Below, piece by piece: positions 55,474 to 64,000 of a stretch of DNA of 64,000 nt. A program made the translations under genes and the position numbers. Under the pieces are notes generated by a model. That model worked only from the letters and a program-made list of their open reading frames with translations. It had not been told where the DNA came from and did not search any database. The DNA comes from Flavobacterium beibuense F44-8 (GTDB lineage Bacteria > Bacteroidota > Bacteroidia > Flavobacteriales > Flavobacteriaceae). Numbering within the stretch: position 1 is the stretch's first letter; each line of letters begins with the position of its first letter. The DNA lies in the NCBI RefSeq assembly GCF_000769915.1, contig NZ_JRLV01000006.1:156923-220922 (forward strand), given 5' to 3'.

Positions 55474-55571
55474 ATTTCTAAAAGAGATGTTAGCGTGATG
55501 GCTATTAAGCAATTTTTAGCCTATATTAGCGTTAAAATTTAAAAGATAAATATTTTAAGAATTAATTCTCT

Positions 55572-56279
55572 ATGGTAAACATTCAGAATGCTGCCGATAG
55601 CCTGGCAGTGGCTCAGGAAGCTATGTTAGACGAACAGTCTACAGAAAAAACATTATCTATTATTGAACTTCTTACAAGTGGCGGTATTGGCGGTCAGATA
55701 ATTATGATCGTACTGGTGGTACTTTTATTTGTAGCCATTTACCTTTATATAGAGCGATTGCTTACGCTTAAGGCGGCATCTAAGGTAGATAAAGGGTTCA
55801 TGAACCAAATAAGAGATCATATAATGAATGGTCGTTTGGATAGTGCTAAGCTTTTATGTCAGCATACAAACACTCCGGTTTCAAGACTGGTAGAAAAAGG
55901 TATCTCAAGAATTGGTAAACCGCTTGAAGATATTAATACAGCTATAGAAAGTGCCGGTAAGCTGGAAATTTACAGTCTGGAGAAAAATGTTAGTATACTT
56001 GCAACTATTTCGGGTGCGGGTCCTATGATTGGATTCCTTGGAACCGTAGTTGGTATGGTACTTGCGTTTCATAAAATAGCAACAGGCGGAGGTCAAATTG
56101 AGGTTGGCGCTCTGGCCGGTGGTATATATACAGCAATGACAACTACTGTAGCTGGTTTGATTGTAGGTATTGTAGCTTACATAGGGTATAACCACTTAGT
56201 AGTAAAAACAGATAAGATTGTAAACCAGATGGAAGCCAACGCAGTTGAGTTCCTTGACCTATTAAATGATCCGGTATAA
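55572..56279 (+). CDS. exbB: MotA/TolQ/ExbB proton channel family protein
   Basis: The 235 residues have a short soluble N-terminus, a first membrane helix (IIMIVLVVLLFVAIYLYIERLL), a cytoplasmic domain and two further helices with GAGPMIGFLGTVVGMVLAFHKIA and GGIYTAMTTTVAGLIVGIVAYIGYN, the typical ExbB signature. It forms the proton channel that powers TonB. A near -7 box (TATATTAG at 55522) lies upstream. It is 2 bases before exbD in a clear exbB-exbD-tonB unit. Confidence 0.95.
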   Translation: MVNIQNAADSLAVAQEAMLDEQSTEKTLSIIELLTSGGIGGQIIMIVLVVLLFVAIYLYIERLLTLKAASKVDKGFMNQIRDHIMNGRLDSAKLLCQHTNTPVSRLVEKGISRIGKPLEDINTAIESAGKLEIYSLEKNVSILATISGAGPMIGFLGTVVGMVLAFHKIATGGGQIEVGALAGGIYTAMTTTVAGLIVGIVAYIGYNHLVVKTDKIVNQMEANAVEFLDLLNDPV

Positions 56280-56281
56280 TT

Positions 56282-56674
56282 ATGCAGTTTAGAAGCAGAA
56301 ACAGGGTAACACCCGAGTTTAACATGTCATCAATGACGGATATCGTATTCCTGTTGTTGATATTCTTTATGCTTACTTCTACCATGGTTACAACCGATGC
56401 GCTCGACCTTAACCTGCCAAAGGCTAAAGGTAAAACAGCTAACAATCAAAACGTAGCGGTAAGTATAACTAAAGACCTTGAATATTATATTGATAAAAAG
56501 CCAATTGCTGAAGAAGCACTTGAGTCAACTCTTATAGAGATGCTTTCGGGAGATGAAAGTAAGGCCATTGTGTTACGTGCCGAAACCGGTGTGCCTATTG
56601 AAAAGGCAGTTAGTGTAATGGATATAGCTTACAGAAATCAATTCAAAATAGTATTGGCAGTTAATCCTAAATAA
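56282..56674 (+). CDS. exbD: ExbD/TolR biopolymer transport protein
   Basis: The 130 residues have a single N-terminal helix (MTDIVFLLLIFFMLTSTMV), with the proton-carrying Asp in SMTDIVF, then a periplasmic domain (LNLPKAKGKTANNQNVAVSI). It pairs with the ExbB channel to drive TonB. It is in line between exbB and the TonB-family gene, with gaps of 2 and 8 bases. Confidence 0.95.
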   Translation: MQFRSRNRVTPEFNMSSMTDIVFLLLIFFMLTSTMVTTDALDLNLPKAKGKTANNQNVAVSITKDLEYYIDKKPIAEEALESTLIEMLSGDESKAIVLRAETGVPIEKAVSVMDIAYRNQFKIVLAVNPK

Positions 56675-56682
56675 TAGGAATA

Positions 56683-57483
56683 ATGAAGTATTTAGAAACA
56701 GAAGAAGAAAAAAAATCATTTGCAATAACAGTAGCTATATTTGCTCTGTTGTTTCTTTTGTGTCTTTTTCGTGGACTATCATATATGGATCCACCGCCTG
56801 AAAACGGTATTGCCATTAATTTTGGGACTACTGATTTCGGTTCGGGTGATGTGCAGCCTACGCAGCCGATACAGTCGGCACCACAACCACAGGAATCAAC
56901 TCCTGCATCAGCTCCTGTTACAGAAGATGTTGCTACTCAGGATGTAGATGATGCTCCTGTTATAAGTAACGAGAAACCTAAAAAAGAGCCTGCTAAAGAG
57001 CCGGAAAAACCAAAGGAAACTCCTAAGCCGCCTCAGCCGTCTAAAACTACTACAGATGCTTTAAATAGTCTTATAAACGGACCTAAAAGCGAAGGTAAAG
57101 CTACACAGGGGCAGGGTGATGATAATAAGGCAGGAGATAAAGGAAAGATTGATGGTTCTCTCCAAGGAGGCTATGGTAATGGAGGAGGAGGTACAGCAGG
57201 TACCGGATCTGGCAACTACAGGCTAGCAGGACGTAAAGCTTTAACCAAACCGGCTCCTAAGTATTTGTGTAATGAGCAGGGTACAGTTGTAGTTGAAATC
57301 TCGGTAGATAAGAATGGTAATGTTATATCAGCTAAGGCGGGAGCCAGAGGTACTACCAACTCAGCTAAATGTTTATTGGATCAGGCTAAAGTTGCTGCTA
57401 TGGAAACTAAGTTTAATAGTAGTGACAGTGCTCCTGATAAACAAATAGGTGAGATTGTTTATAATTTTAAGCTTACTGATTAA
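56683..57483 (+). CDS. TonB-family energy transducer
   Basis: The 266 residues have an N-terminal membrane helix (ITVAIFALLFLLCLFRGL), a long Pro/Glu/Lys-rich periplasmic spacer (about 55-125, for example EKPKETPKPPQPSK), a Gly-rich stretch and a C-terminal TonB domain (GTVVVEISVDKNGNVISAKAG, ending IGEIVYNFKLTD). It transfers energy from ExbBD to outer-membrane receptors. The C-terminal domain has two Cys (in KYLCNEQ and KCLLDQ) that the next gene also has. It is the third gene of the unit. Confidence 0.93.
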   Translation: MKYLETEEEKKSFAITVAIFALLFLLCLFRGLSYMDPPPENGIAINFGTTDFGSGDVQPTQPIQSAPQPQESTPASAPVTEDVATQDVDDAPVISNEKPKKEPAKEPEKPKETPKPPQPSKTTTDALNSLINGPKSEGKATQGQGDDNKAGDKGKIDGSLQGGYGNGGGGTAGTGSGNYRLAGRKALTKPAPKYLCNEQGTVVVEISVDKNGNVISAKAGARGTTNSAKCLLDQAKVAAMETKFNSSDSAPDKQIGEIVYNFKLTD

Positions 57484-57889
57484 TAAGTTCTTTTTGTTAG
57501 TTGTTTTTTTAAGTTTTTCCTGCTTTTCTCAGGAGGAAAATGAGGTTCTTGCAATATCTAAACCTAACCCTGAACAGTTAATAGTAAATGTTCAGGATGC
57601 CTTAAAATATAGGATTGTTTCTCCTAAAGCTGATAATAATCAAGAAGTCACTACTGTAAAGTTGGTTTCTGACTGTTTGGAGCAAGGTATTGTGGTTGTT
57701 GAAGTTCATGTAGATCGCTCCGGTAAGGTAATAAAAGCAGTTCCCGGTGTTAGGGGTACAACTAATAATGCAGCTTGCTTGTTGGAAAAGGCAAAGAAAG
57801 CAGCTTTGGAAACCAAATTTAACGGTAGTAATAAAGCGCCAGAGATACAGCTTGGAAATATTTCATATGATTTTAGACTGACTGATTAA
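57449..57889 (+). CDS. secreted orphan TonB C-terminal domain protein
   Basis: The 146 residues start with a hydrophobic signal (NKFFLLVVFLSFSCFSQ) and then have only a TonB C-terminal domain, closely like that of the gene before it: GIVVVEVHVDRSGKVIKA, VRGTTNNAACLLEKAKKAALETKFNGS and IQLGNISYDFRLTD. There is no membrane anchor after cleavage and no Pro-rich spacer. The frame has no ATG; GTG at 57449, inside the TonB gene, is the most likely start, with a 35-base overlap. A bidirectional terminator follows. The role may be a regulator or competitor of the TonB domain; this is inference. Confidence 0.7.
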   Translation: MRLFIILSLLINKFFLLVVFLSFSCFSQEENEVLAISKPNPEQLIVNVQDALKYRIVSPKADNNQEVTTVKLVSDCLEQGIVVVEVHVDRSGKVIKAVPGVRGTTNNAACLLEKAKKAALETKFNGSNKAPEIQLGNISYDFRLTD

Positions 57890-57910
57890 ATATAATAATT
57901 TCACATAAAT

Positions 57911-57938
57911 AAGAAGCCCCGCAAATGCGGGGCTTCTT
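57911..57938. terminator. bidirectional terminator between the TonB-domain gene and lgt
   Basis: A perfect 12-base stem, AAGAAGCCCCGC/GCGGGGCTTCTT, has loop AAAT and T-rich flanks on both strands. It serves the convergent units ending here. Confidence 0.93.
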
Positions 57939-57959
57939 ATTTTATATAATTAACTCTTA

Positions 57960-58904
57960 TTAAAGTGTTTCAGTTCTTTTCTTAGAAGTGAATATAAGGT
58001 ATAATCCTACCAGTATGAAAGGTATACTTAACCACTGACCTGTAAGTAATATAGGGTTTTCTCCTTCAAATCCTCCCTGGCTTTCTTTTACAAACTCTAC
58101 TACAAAACGTACAGTCCAAAGTAATACAAGGAATACCCCAAAAATAAGTCCGTGCTGTTTTCTTGAATCTGTTTTCCAGTACATATAATATACTATGGCA
58201 AATACGAATATATAACAAAATGCTTCATATAACTGTGCCGGATGCCTGTAAGGTATAGCGTTAAGTATATCAGCATACCTTGGGTCATTCTGTACAAGGT
58301 CGTATGCCTTATTGTAGTCTGTTTGTTGGGTGGCTTCCATTATGGCACGTCTGCCCAGTTCACCATCTTCACCTCTAATAAATTTAACGGCCGTAGGTAC
58401 ATCTGCAGTTGTTTCGCGACCTAATATTTCAGAATTGATAAAGTTACCTATACGGATAAAAATACCGCCCAGTGTTACCGGAACCACAATACGATCCAGC
58501 ATCCATAATACAGGTCTTTTAATGATTTTTTTACTGTAGTAAAAAATTACAAGTATAATGGCGATTGCTGCACCGTGGCTGGCAAGTCCTGCAAAACCTG
58601 TGAACTCAAACTTAGGTGTTGTTCTAAAAGGTAAGAAAACATTAAGGAAGTCTTCCTTAAACAGTTCAGGCTGGTAGAATATTACGTGACCTAAACGGGC
58701 ACCTATCATAGTGGCAACTATAGTATAAATAAACAGTTTGTCCAGCTTTTCCATAGATTCGCCTTCACGAACAAATATGTTTTTCATTACATACCATCCC
58801 AGTCCAAAGGCTACTACCCACATAAGGCTATAGTAACGTAAAAGGAAGAATCCAAGGTCTATACCTTCGTGAGGGTTCCATACAAAGCTTAAAGCGTGTG
58901 TCAT
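57960..58904 (-). CDS. lgt: prolipoprotein diacylglyceryl transferase
   Basis: The 314 residues have about seven membrane helices. The Lgt signature is GIFIRIGNFINSEILGR near residues 148-164, with YHPAQLYEA-like YRHPAQLYEAFCY near 223-235 and a histidine in FAGLASHGAAIAI. It attaches diacylglyceryl from phosphatidylglycerol to the lipobox Cys of lipoproteins in the inner membrane. An insert of about 45 residues after the signature (RGEDGELGRRAIMEATQQTD) makes it longer than the E. coli type (291 aa), as is usual in Bacteroidota. It is the last gene of the cysS-yidD-lgt run. Confidence 0.96.
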   Translation of the reverse strand: MTHALSFVWNPHEGIDLGFFLLRYYSLMWVVAFGLGWYVMKNIFVREGESMEKLDKLFIYTIVATMIGARLGHVIFYQPELFKEDFLNVFLPFRTTPKFEFTGFAGLASHGAAIAIILVIFYYSKKIIKRPVLWMLDRIVVPVTLGGIFIRIGNFINSEILGRETTADVPTAVKFIRGEDGELGRRAIMEATQQTDYNKAYDLVQNDPRYADILNAIPYRHPAQLYEAFCYIFVFAIVYYMYWKTDSRKQHGLIFGVFLVLLWTVRFVVEFVKESQGGFEGENPILLTGQWLSIPFILVGLYLIFTSKKRTETL

Positions 58905-58970
58905 TTTAATTGGTTTAATTTCTGTAAAAATAAATAAATGTGAAAGATTGCCAAGTCTAAAAACCGTTAA

Positions 58971-59222
58971 TTAATGATTATGCCGGCATTTTCTTTCGGG
59001 CACAGGGTCATACCCGCGTCCGCCCCAGGGGTTGCAGCTGGCAATACGTTTAATACTTAGCCACCCGCCTTTAAAAAGTCCGTGCTTTTGCAGGGCTTCA
59101 ATAGTATATTGAGAGCAGGTAGGAGTGTAGCGGCAAGCCGAAGGTAGGAAAGGAGATATAGCACCCTGATAAAAGCGTACTAATAATACAAAGGGTGTTA
59201 TTATAATTTTCCTTAATGTCAA
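58971..59222 (-). CDS. yidD: membrane protein insertion efficiency factor YidD
   Basis: The 83 residues have the YidD pattern: [35 protein letters not shown] and [10 protein letters not shown], with three conserved Cys. It is a small membrane-bound helper of YidC insertion. It starts 4 bases after cysS stops, so it is co-transcribed with cysS. Lgt follows after 66 bases. Confidence 0.95.
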   Translation of the reverse strand: MTLRKIIITPFVLLVRFYQGAISPFLPSACRYTPTCSQYTIEALQKHGLFKGGWLSIKRIASCNPWGGRGYDPVPERKCRHNH

Positions 59223-59226
59223 ATCA

Positions 59227-60711
59227 TTATGATTGAATTGAAAACGTAGTGCCTTCCTTGCTGTCTTTCAGTTCTATACCAAGTTCAGTCAGTTTATTTC
59301 TAATCTGGTCAGAAAGGGCAAAGTCCTTATTGGCTCTGGCTTCATTTCTCATGCCAATTAGCATGTTAACAACACCTTCAAGTTTGTCGTTATTGTTTGA
59401 AGCTGTTTTTTCGTCAACAAGTCCAAGTACATCAAAAACAAAAGCATTTAATATTTCAGAAAGTAGTTTAAGGTCACTCGCTGTAATGGTTTCCTTGTTT
59501 TCTTTTAGAAGATTGATGTAACGAACGGCTTCAAAAAGCTGAGCTATAAGTATAGGGCTGTTAAAGTCATCGTTCATGGCATCATAGCAGGATTGTTTCC
59601 AAGCCTCGATGTCAATACTCGATTTGTCTGAAGTTTTTAGTCCTTCCAATGCTTCAAGGGCTTCCATAAGGCGGTTAAAGCCTTTTTCGGCAGCAAGAAT
59701 AGCATCGTTACTAAAATCAAGTATACTGCGGTAGTGTGCCTGTAGTATAAAGAAACGGGTAACTGTTGGTGAAAATGCCTTACTAAGAATTTCATTATTA
59801 CCCGAGAATATCTCTCTCGGTAAAATGTTATTTCCGGTAGATTTAGACATTTTTTTGCCGTTTAGCGTAAGCATATTGGCATGCATCCAGAAGTTTACCG
59901 GCGACTGACCTGTGCAGGCTTCATTTTGGGCAATTTCACATTCATGGTGAGGGAACTTTAAGTCCATACCCCCACCGTGAATGTCAAAATGATTTCCTAA
60001 ATATTTTGTACTCATAGAAGTACACTCCAGGTGCCATCCCGGGAAACCGTCACCCCAAGGTGATGGCCAACGCATAATGTGTTGTGGTTCGGCTTTTTTC
60101 CAAAGTGCAAAATCCTGAGGGTTTCTTTTTTCATCCTGTCCGGAAAGGTCGCGGGTGTTGGAAATCATGTCTTCAAGATTCCTTCCGCTTAACTTACCGT
60201 AGTGGTTGGTTTCATTAAACTTAACCACGTCAAAATATACTGAGCCGTTAGACTCGTATGCAAAACCATTTTCTATTATTTTCTTGATGGTTTCAATCTG
60301 CTCAATAATGTGTCCTGTAGCCGTTGGTTCAATACTTGGAGGCATATTATTGAACAGTTCAAGGATTTGATGAAAATCTACAGAATACTGCTGAACAATT
60401 TCCATAGGTTCCAGTTTTTCTATCCTTGCCTTTTTTGCAATTTTATCCTCACCGTCATCGGCATCGTCTTCAATGTGGCCTACGTCGGTAATATTACGTA
60501 CGTATCTAACCTTAAAGCCAAGGTGTTTCAGGTAACGGAAAACCAGGTCAAAAGAGATAAAGGTTCTGCAGTTCCCTAAGTGCACATTACTATATACCGT
60601 AGGTCCGCAAACATACATGCCTACGCTGCCTTCGTGTATTGGGGTAAACAGTTCTTTGTCTCCGCTAAGCGAATTATAAATTTTTAAAGCCTGGTTTTTA
60701 TACAATTGCAT
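59227..60711 (-). CDS. cysS: cysteinyl-tRNA synthetase
   Basis: The 494-residue class I synthetase has [17 protein letters not shown], where the HIGH motif is HLGN and the first Cys binds zinc, then [13 protein letters not shown] and [10 protein letters not shown] (further zinc ligands), and KMSKSTGN as KMSKS. It charges tRNA-Cys. The C-terminal helical domain is normal. No own promoter is clear. Confidence 0.98.
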   Translation of the reverse strand: MQLYKNQALKIYNSLSGDKELFTPIHEGSVGMYVCGPTVYSNVHLGNCRTFISFDLVFRYLKHLGFKVRYVRNITDVGHIEDDADDGEDKIAKKARIEKLEPMEIVQQYSVDFHQILELFNNMPPSIEPTATGHIIEQIETIKKIIENGFAYESNGSVYFDVVKFNETNHYGKLSGRNLEDMISNTRDLSGQDEKRNPQDFALWKKAEPQHIMRWPSPWGDGFPGWHLECTSMSTKYLGNHFDIHGGGMDLKFPHHECEIAQNEACTGQSPVNFWMHANMLTLNGKKMSKSTGNNILPREIFSGNNEILSKAFSPTVTRFFILQAHYRSILDFSNDAILAAEKGFNRLMEALEALEGLKTSDKSSIDIEAWKQSCYDAMNDDFNSPILIAQLFEAVRYINLLKENKETITASDLKLLSEILNAFVFDVLGLVDEKTASNNNDKLEGVVNMLIGMRNEARANKDFALSDQIRNKLTELGIELKDSKEGTTFSIQS

Positions 60712-60756
60712 ATGGGTTAATTTGAATCCGTAAGTTACGGTATAAAAATAATAGGA

Positions 60757-61428
60757 TTAGAATTGTGTGTCAAGTTTTATGTAATCTAAAAACTCTCTTC
60801 TTACATTCTCTTCTTTGAACTTTCCTCCAAATTCTGAAGTAACTGTGCTACTTTCAATATCACGAATACCTCTTGAGTTAACACAAAGGTGCTTAGCGTC
60901 AATTACACAGGCAACATCTTCGGTGTTAAGCACCTTTTTAAGTTCCTCTACAATTTGAATGGTAAGTCTTTCCTGTACCTGTGGTCTTTTTGCAAAGTAA
61001 TCCACAATACGGTTCATTTTAGAAAGCCCTACAACAGTTCCGTTAGATATATAGGCTACGTGAGCACGTCCTACAATAGGAAGAAGATGGTGTTCGCAGG
61101 TAGAATAAATAGTTATATTTTTTTCTACAAGCATTTCACCATACTTGTACTTGTTTTCAAATGTAGATGATCCCGGTTTTTTAGAAGGGTTTAGTCCGCC
61201 AAAAACTTCTTTTACAAACATTTTTGCCACACGGTTAGGAGTTCCTTTAAGACTATCGTCTGTAAGGTCCATTCCAAGTGTATGTAAAATGTTTTCAACA
61301 TCTTTTTTTATGGCTTCTATCTTTTGGTCATCACTCATTTCAAAAGCGTCTGCCCTTAAAGGAGTTTCTGCGCTTGTTGCAATATGGTTTTCTCCAATAT
61401 CGTCTTTTAAATCCTCGTTAGCAATCAT
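60757..61428 (-). CDS. folE: GTP cyclohydrolase I
   Basis: The 223 residues form the FolE fold: the zinc and catalytic region CEHHLLPIVGRAHVAYI, with Cys and two His, then GLSKMNRIVDYFAKRPQVQERLT, and a third zinc ligand in DAKHLCVNSRG. It opens GTP to dihydroneopterin triphosphate for folate or pterins. A longer frame starts at 61470, but it overlaps a -7 box at 61468-61475, so the ATG at 61428 (MIANED) is preferred. The N-terminal 40 residues are acidic and unlike the E. coli form. Confidence 0.96.
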   Translation of the reverse strand: MIANEDLKDDIGENHIATSAETPLRADAFEMSDDQKIEAIKKDVENILHTLGMDLTDDSLKGTPNRVAKMFVKEVFGGLNPSKKPGSSTFENKYKYGEMLVEKNITIYSTCEHHLLPIVGRAHVAYISNGTVVGLSKMNRIVDYFAKRPQVQERLTIQIVEELKKVLNTEDVACVIDAKHLCVNSRGIRDIESSTVTSEFGGKFKEENVRREFLDYIKLDTQF

Positions 61429-61467
61429 TGATACAATAATTAATATATACTCTAAAAAGTCAGGTCG

Positions 61468-61475
61468 CAAAGATA
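61468..61475 (-). promoter_or_regulatory. Bacteroidota -7 box (TATCTTTG) of folE
   Basis: An exact TAnnTTTG match on the minus strand lies 40 bases upstream of the ATG at 61428. It argues against the longer start at 61470. Confidence 0.6.
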
Positions 61476-61757
61476 GTTATAAAAGTTGATTTTAAAGACT
61501 GTAGCTTTAACTGAAATTTCATTTTGTTGCTTTACTTCGGTTTTATGTAAGTATTAAATAATATGTTATGTTTGTAACAAATTATGTTTACCCTTTTAAA
61601 TTTACCCAAAAACATTAAAATGTTAAAAAAAACCAAACAAGGTAGGGTAGGTTAGGTAATAACTGTTATTAATAAGCGTTGTAGTAATATTATGTATGTT
61701 TTAGTTATATTTTTAAGTGATATGCTAAAAAATAATAATTTTTTCTAGTCAGCGCTT
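61476..61757. other. AT-rich intergenic region between folE and the surface protein gene
   Basis: With the later folE start the divergent gap is 372 bases (61429-61800). Apart from the two -7 boxes it holds only weak AT-rich inverted repeats (AACATT/AATGTT near 61611) and a GGTAGGGTAGGTTAGGTAA stretch near 61641. I see no small ORF or RNA gene in it. Confidence 0.4.
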
Positions 61758-61765
61758 TAAATTTG
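61758..61765 (+). promoter_or_regulatory. Bacteroidota -7 box (TAAATTTG) of the terminal surface protein gene
   Basis: An exact TAnnTTTG match lies 36 bases upstream of the ATG at 61801. The transcript start is predicted near 61771. Confidence 0.55.
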
Positions 61766-61800
61766 TGTAAATTTCGCGTTTCAAAAAACAAGTTAAAAAA

Positions 61801-64000
61801 ATGAGAAACAAGTACCTTTTATTGTTCTTTCTGAGCATTTTAAGTTTTAAAGGTTTTTCACAGGCTCCAGGTTGTCCTGATGTAGGGACATTTGCTCCGG
61901 CGCCTTTGTGTAATCCGGGTGATTGTACCGACCTTATTGCTGAGTATTTCGAAACAGGTGAAACAACCTCTTATGAGGTGAGTTCTGTTGATTATGCTCC
62001 GCCATATCCTTTTATTGGTGGTACGCAGGTATCCGTAAATACAGATGACGTGTGGTCTCCATTGGTTACACTACCGTTTTCATTTTGTTTTTATGGTCAG
62101 AGTTATACCAATGTACTTATAGGTTCAAATGGTGTAATTACATTTGATACTACTGGTTTTACAGCCGGTGGTGGTTGTCCTTGGTCGTATAATCAAACTA
62201 TACCTAATACAGGGTTTCCTATAAAAAATGCCATATATGGTGTTTATCAGGATATTGATCCGGGTGTTAATAATACTTTTGCTGATCCAAATATTAACTA
62301 TGCTATTTTAGGTAGTGCTCCTTGTCGTACACTTGTAGTTAATATTTCTGAAGTGGCACAGTTTAGTGGAACCTGTAATAGTGATCCTACCATTGGTGCT
62401 CAAACTTCTCAAATTGTATTATATGAAACGACTAATGTTGTTGAAGTATATGTAGAGAGAAGGGTTCCGTGTAATTCTTGGCAGGGTGGTGTAGGTCTTA
62501 TCGGTATTCAAAATGCTGCCGGTACAGATGCTCTTGCGCCTCCGGGACGTAACACCGGTAACTGGAGTGCAACAAATGAAGCTTGGAGGTTTACTCCAAA
62601 CGGAGACTCAAACGTTGAGTTTGCTTGGCTTTTAGGTGGTGCTGAAATAGGTACTGATACTACCATAACAGTTTGTCCGGATGTAACTACTACATATACT
62701 GCTCAGGCTATTTATACTGCTTGTGATGGTACTGAGGTTATAAAAACTCAGGATGTAACAGTAGAAGTTAATGAACCTCTTGAGTTAGGTACTCCAAATA
62801 ATTTCTATGTATGTGCTACGAATCCTCCGCCATACACATTTGATTTAACTGAAAATACACCTGTAATAAGAAATGGTTATAACCAGTTCCAGTATCCTAT
62901 TACTTATCACCATTCACTTGAGGATGCTGAGGCACCTTTTAATCAAATAATAAATGATACTGCATACTCTACAGATGTTAGTGAGACTATTTTTGCTAGG
63001 ATAGAAAATGTACTTACGGGATGTTATGAAGTTGTATCTTTTGAAATTATAATTGCAGATGCTCCTGTTGCGGGAGAGGTTGATGATATAAATGTATGTG
63101 ATTTAGATGGCGACGGTACTGAAGTAGTAGATCTTACAGTGCAGTATAACGATGTTATGGCCGGATTGGATCCAAATGCTTTTGAAGTGTTTTATTATGA
63201 GTCATTAATTGATGCTGATTCTAATACAAATGAAATAACTGCTCCTGATGCCTACCTTGCAACAGATGGCCAGACAATTTTTATAAGAGTTGCTGTTATT
63301 GATGATGAAGGATGTTATGATATAACGAATTTTGATATAAACCTTACAGAATTTCCTAACGATGTGGTAAACCCTGCACCAATGGAAACTTGTGATGATG
63401 CTTCAAACGATGGTCTTGCCGAATTTGATTTGACTAATGCTATAGCAGGTATTATGGCAAATGAGCCTGGAATGACTCTTGATGTATCTGTTCACCTTTC
63501 TCAGGCAGATGCAGATGCTAATATAAACCCTCAGGCACAACCATTATTTACGACTACTGTACCAAATGCACAAACAATCTACTTTAGAGTGCAGGAGCAG
63601 GGAGCTTTAGTTACTTCATGTTACTCAGTTGTAACAATGGACTTAACAGTTAATGAAAGGCCTACTATTTTAGCCCCAATCACGAACTACGTTCAGTGTG
63701 ACCAGACCGACCCTGATGCTAACGACGGTATCGAGGAGTTTGATTTGACCACAAAAGACACAGAAATCACCGGCGGTAATGTTGATTACGCGGTGAGTTA
63801 CTATATGAGTTTTGCCGATGCCGATAGCGCAACCAACGTTATTGCCAACCCGGCAACGTATCAGAATACCACTCCGTTTACCGAGACGATCTATGTACGA
63901 TTAGAGAACACGTTAACGGGTTGTTACAGCGTTTTTGATTTTGATTTGATCATCAATGCATTACCAACAATTTCCAACCCGGCCGCTGAATTCCATGCCT
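61801..64000 (+). CDS. large repetitive secreted surface protein, 5' part (runs off the window)
   Basis: The open frame runs without a stop from ATG 61801 to the edge: 733 residues are visible. It starts with a signal peptide (KYLLLFFLSILSFKGFSQ), then a domain of about 270 residues with Cys pairs, FCFYGQSYTNVLIGSNGVITFD and GVGLIGIQNAAGT (resembling domains at the start of gliding-motility-type proteins), then about 100-residue repeats. Each repeat has an early Cys-Asp, FDLT, a YY-S-EDAD-like phrase, an I(F/Y)-R(V/L) strand and a GCY end. The same module occurs in the T9SS protein at 25772, so a T9SS C-terminus beyond the window is likely. An adhesin-like surface role is inferred. Confidence 0.85.
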   Translation, partial: MRNKYLLLFFLSILSFKGFSQAPGCPDVGTFAPAPLCNPGDCTDLIAEYFETGETTSYEVSSVDYAPPYPFIGGTQVSVNTDDVWSPLVTLPFSFCFYGQSYTNVLIGSNGVITFDTTGFTAGGGCPWSYNQTIPNTGFPIKNAIYGVYQDIDPGVNNTFADPNINYAILGSAPCRTLVVNISEVAQFSGTCNSDPTIGAQTSQIVLYETTNVVEVYVERRVPCNSWQGGVGLIGIQNAAGTDALAPPGRNTGNWSATNEAWRFTPNGDSNVEFAWLLGGAEIGTDTTITVCPDVTTTYTAQAIYTACDGTEVIKTQDVTVEVNEPLELGTPNNFYVCATNPPPYTFDLTENTPVIRNGYNQFQYPITYHHSLEDAEAPFNQIINDTAYSTDVSETIFARIENVLTGCYEVVSFEIIIADAPVAGEVDDINVCDLDGDGTEVVDLTVQYNDVMAGLDPNAFEVFYYESLIDADSNTNEITAPDAYLATDGQTIFIRVAVIDDEGCYDITNFDINLTEFPNDVVNPAPMETCDDASNDGLAEFDLTNAIAGIMANEPGMTLDVSVHLSQADADANINPQAQPLFTTTVPNAQTIYFRVQEQGALVTSCYSVVTMDLTVNERPTILAPITNYVQCDQTDPDANDGIEEFDLTTKDTEITGGNVDYAVSYYMSFADADSATNVIANPATYQNTTPFTETIYVRLENTLTGCYSVFDFDLIINALPTISNPAAEFHA
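62770..64000 (+). repeat. tandem ~100-residue coding repeats
   Basis: Module starts near 62770, 63061, 63355, 63661 and 63964 give a period of 291 to 306 bases. The last full module (from 63661) is clearly richer in GC than those before it. Confidence 0.7.

Noticed and set aside
61611..61626. AACATT/AATGTT inverted repeat between folE and the surface protein gene
   Set aside because: Six-base AT-rich stem, no T-tract on either coding strand and no gene ends nearby.

Overview
The window is chromosomal DNA from a member of the Bacteroidota, most likely the family Flavobacteriaceae (Flavobacterium-like). The evidence is low GC, promoters of the Bacteroidota type (TAnnTTTG -7 box) with little Shine-Dalgarno, secreted proteins with a type IX secretion (T9SS) type B C-terminal domain, a fused SecDF, a single Rel/SpoT enzyme, and typical flavobacterial gene families (DUF349, DUF4350, O-antigen translocase, FdtA-like cupin). 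It is almost all genes, with short intergenic gaps. I saw no tRNA, rRNA, CRISPR array, insertion sequence, phage or plasmid gene.

Layout. 1-900: the end of a mazG-like gene and an unknown membrane protein. 901-13184 (minus): housekeeping genes for a DUF349 protein, shikimate dehydrogenase, a TPR protein, a class III aminotransferase, an OstA/LptA-like envelope protein, adenylosuccinate synthetase, a Fur-family regulator, a small membrane protein and Rel/SpoT. 13285-15618 (minus): cupin, two small envelope proteins and an RNA 2'-O-methyltransferase. 15660-21881 (minus): a tight six-gene MoxR/DUF58 operon that begins with a SpoIIM-like membrane protein; an RDD protein and a TRIC-type channel run divergently from it. 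23245-28237 (minus): a T9SS surface protein, a MutS-family ATPase without mismatch-recognition domains, and two tandem paralogs of unknown function.

28397-40648 is the most accessory-like region, a surface-glycan locus. On the plus strand it has a tiny DPGTG membrane protein, a large-N-terminus SAM methyltransferase, a sulfatase-like membrane protein, a FemAB/GNAT-like protein, a Wzx-type flippase, a family 2 glycosyltransferase and an FdtA-like sugar ketoisomerase. On the minus strand it has a GT4-like enzyme and an apparent ftsE-led operon with three family 2 glycosyltransferases and a GT-C membrane enzyme. Together they look able to make, export and decorate an envelope polysaccharide.

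40844-57889 (plus): a 1004-residue periplasmic TPR protein with a plug-less outer-membrane barrel, a TPR protein, a Gre-like factor, asnB, gyrB, mdh, secDF, and an ExbB-ExbD-TonB system followed by an orphan secreted TonB C-terminal domain. Most units from 45.6 kb on end in clear intrinsic terminators, and several begin with a good -7 box. 57960-61428 (minus): lgt, yidD, cysS and folE. 61801 to the end: the start of a large repetitive secreted protein that runs off the window and whose base composition shifts in its last visible repeats.

Several obvious starts are probably too long. -7 boxes or signal peptides support later starts for ostA, fur, folE, the RDD gene, the DUF4129 gene and the first minus-strand ORF. 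The best candidates for something undescribed are the DPGTG/methyltransferase/sulfatase-like block, the orphan TonB domain, the tandem paralogs next to the MutS-like ATPase, and the ftsE-glycosyltransferase operon.
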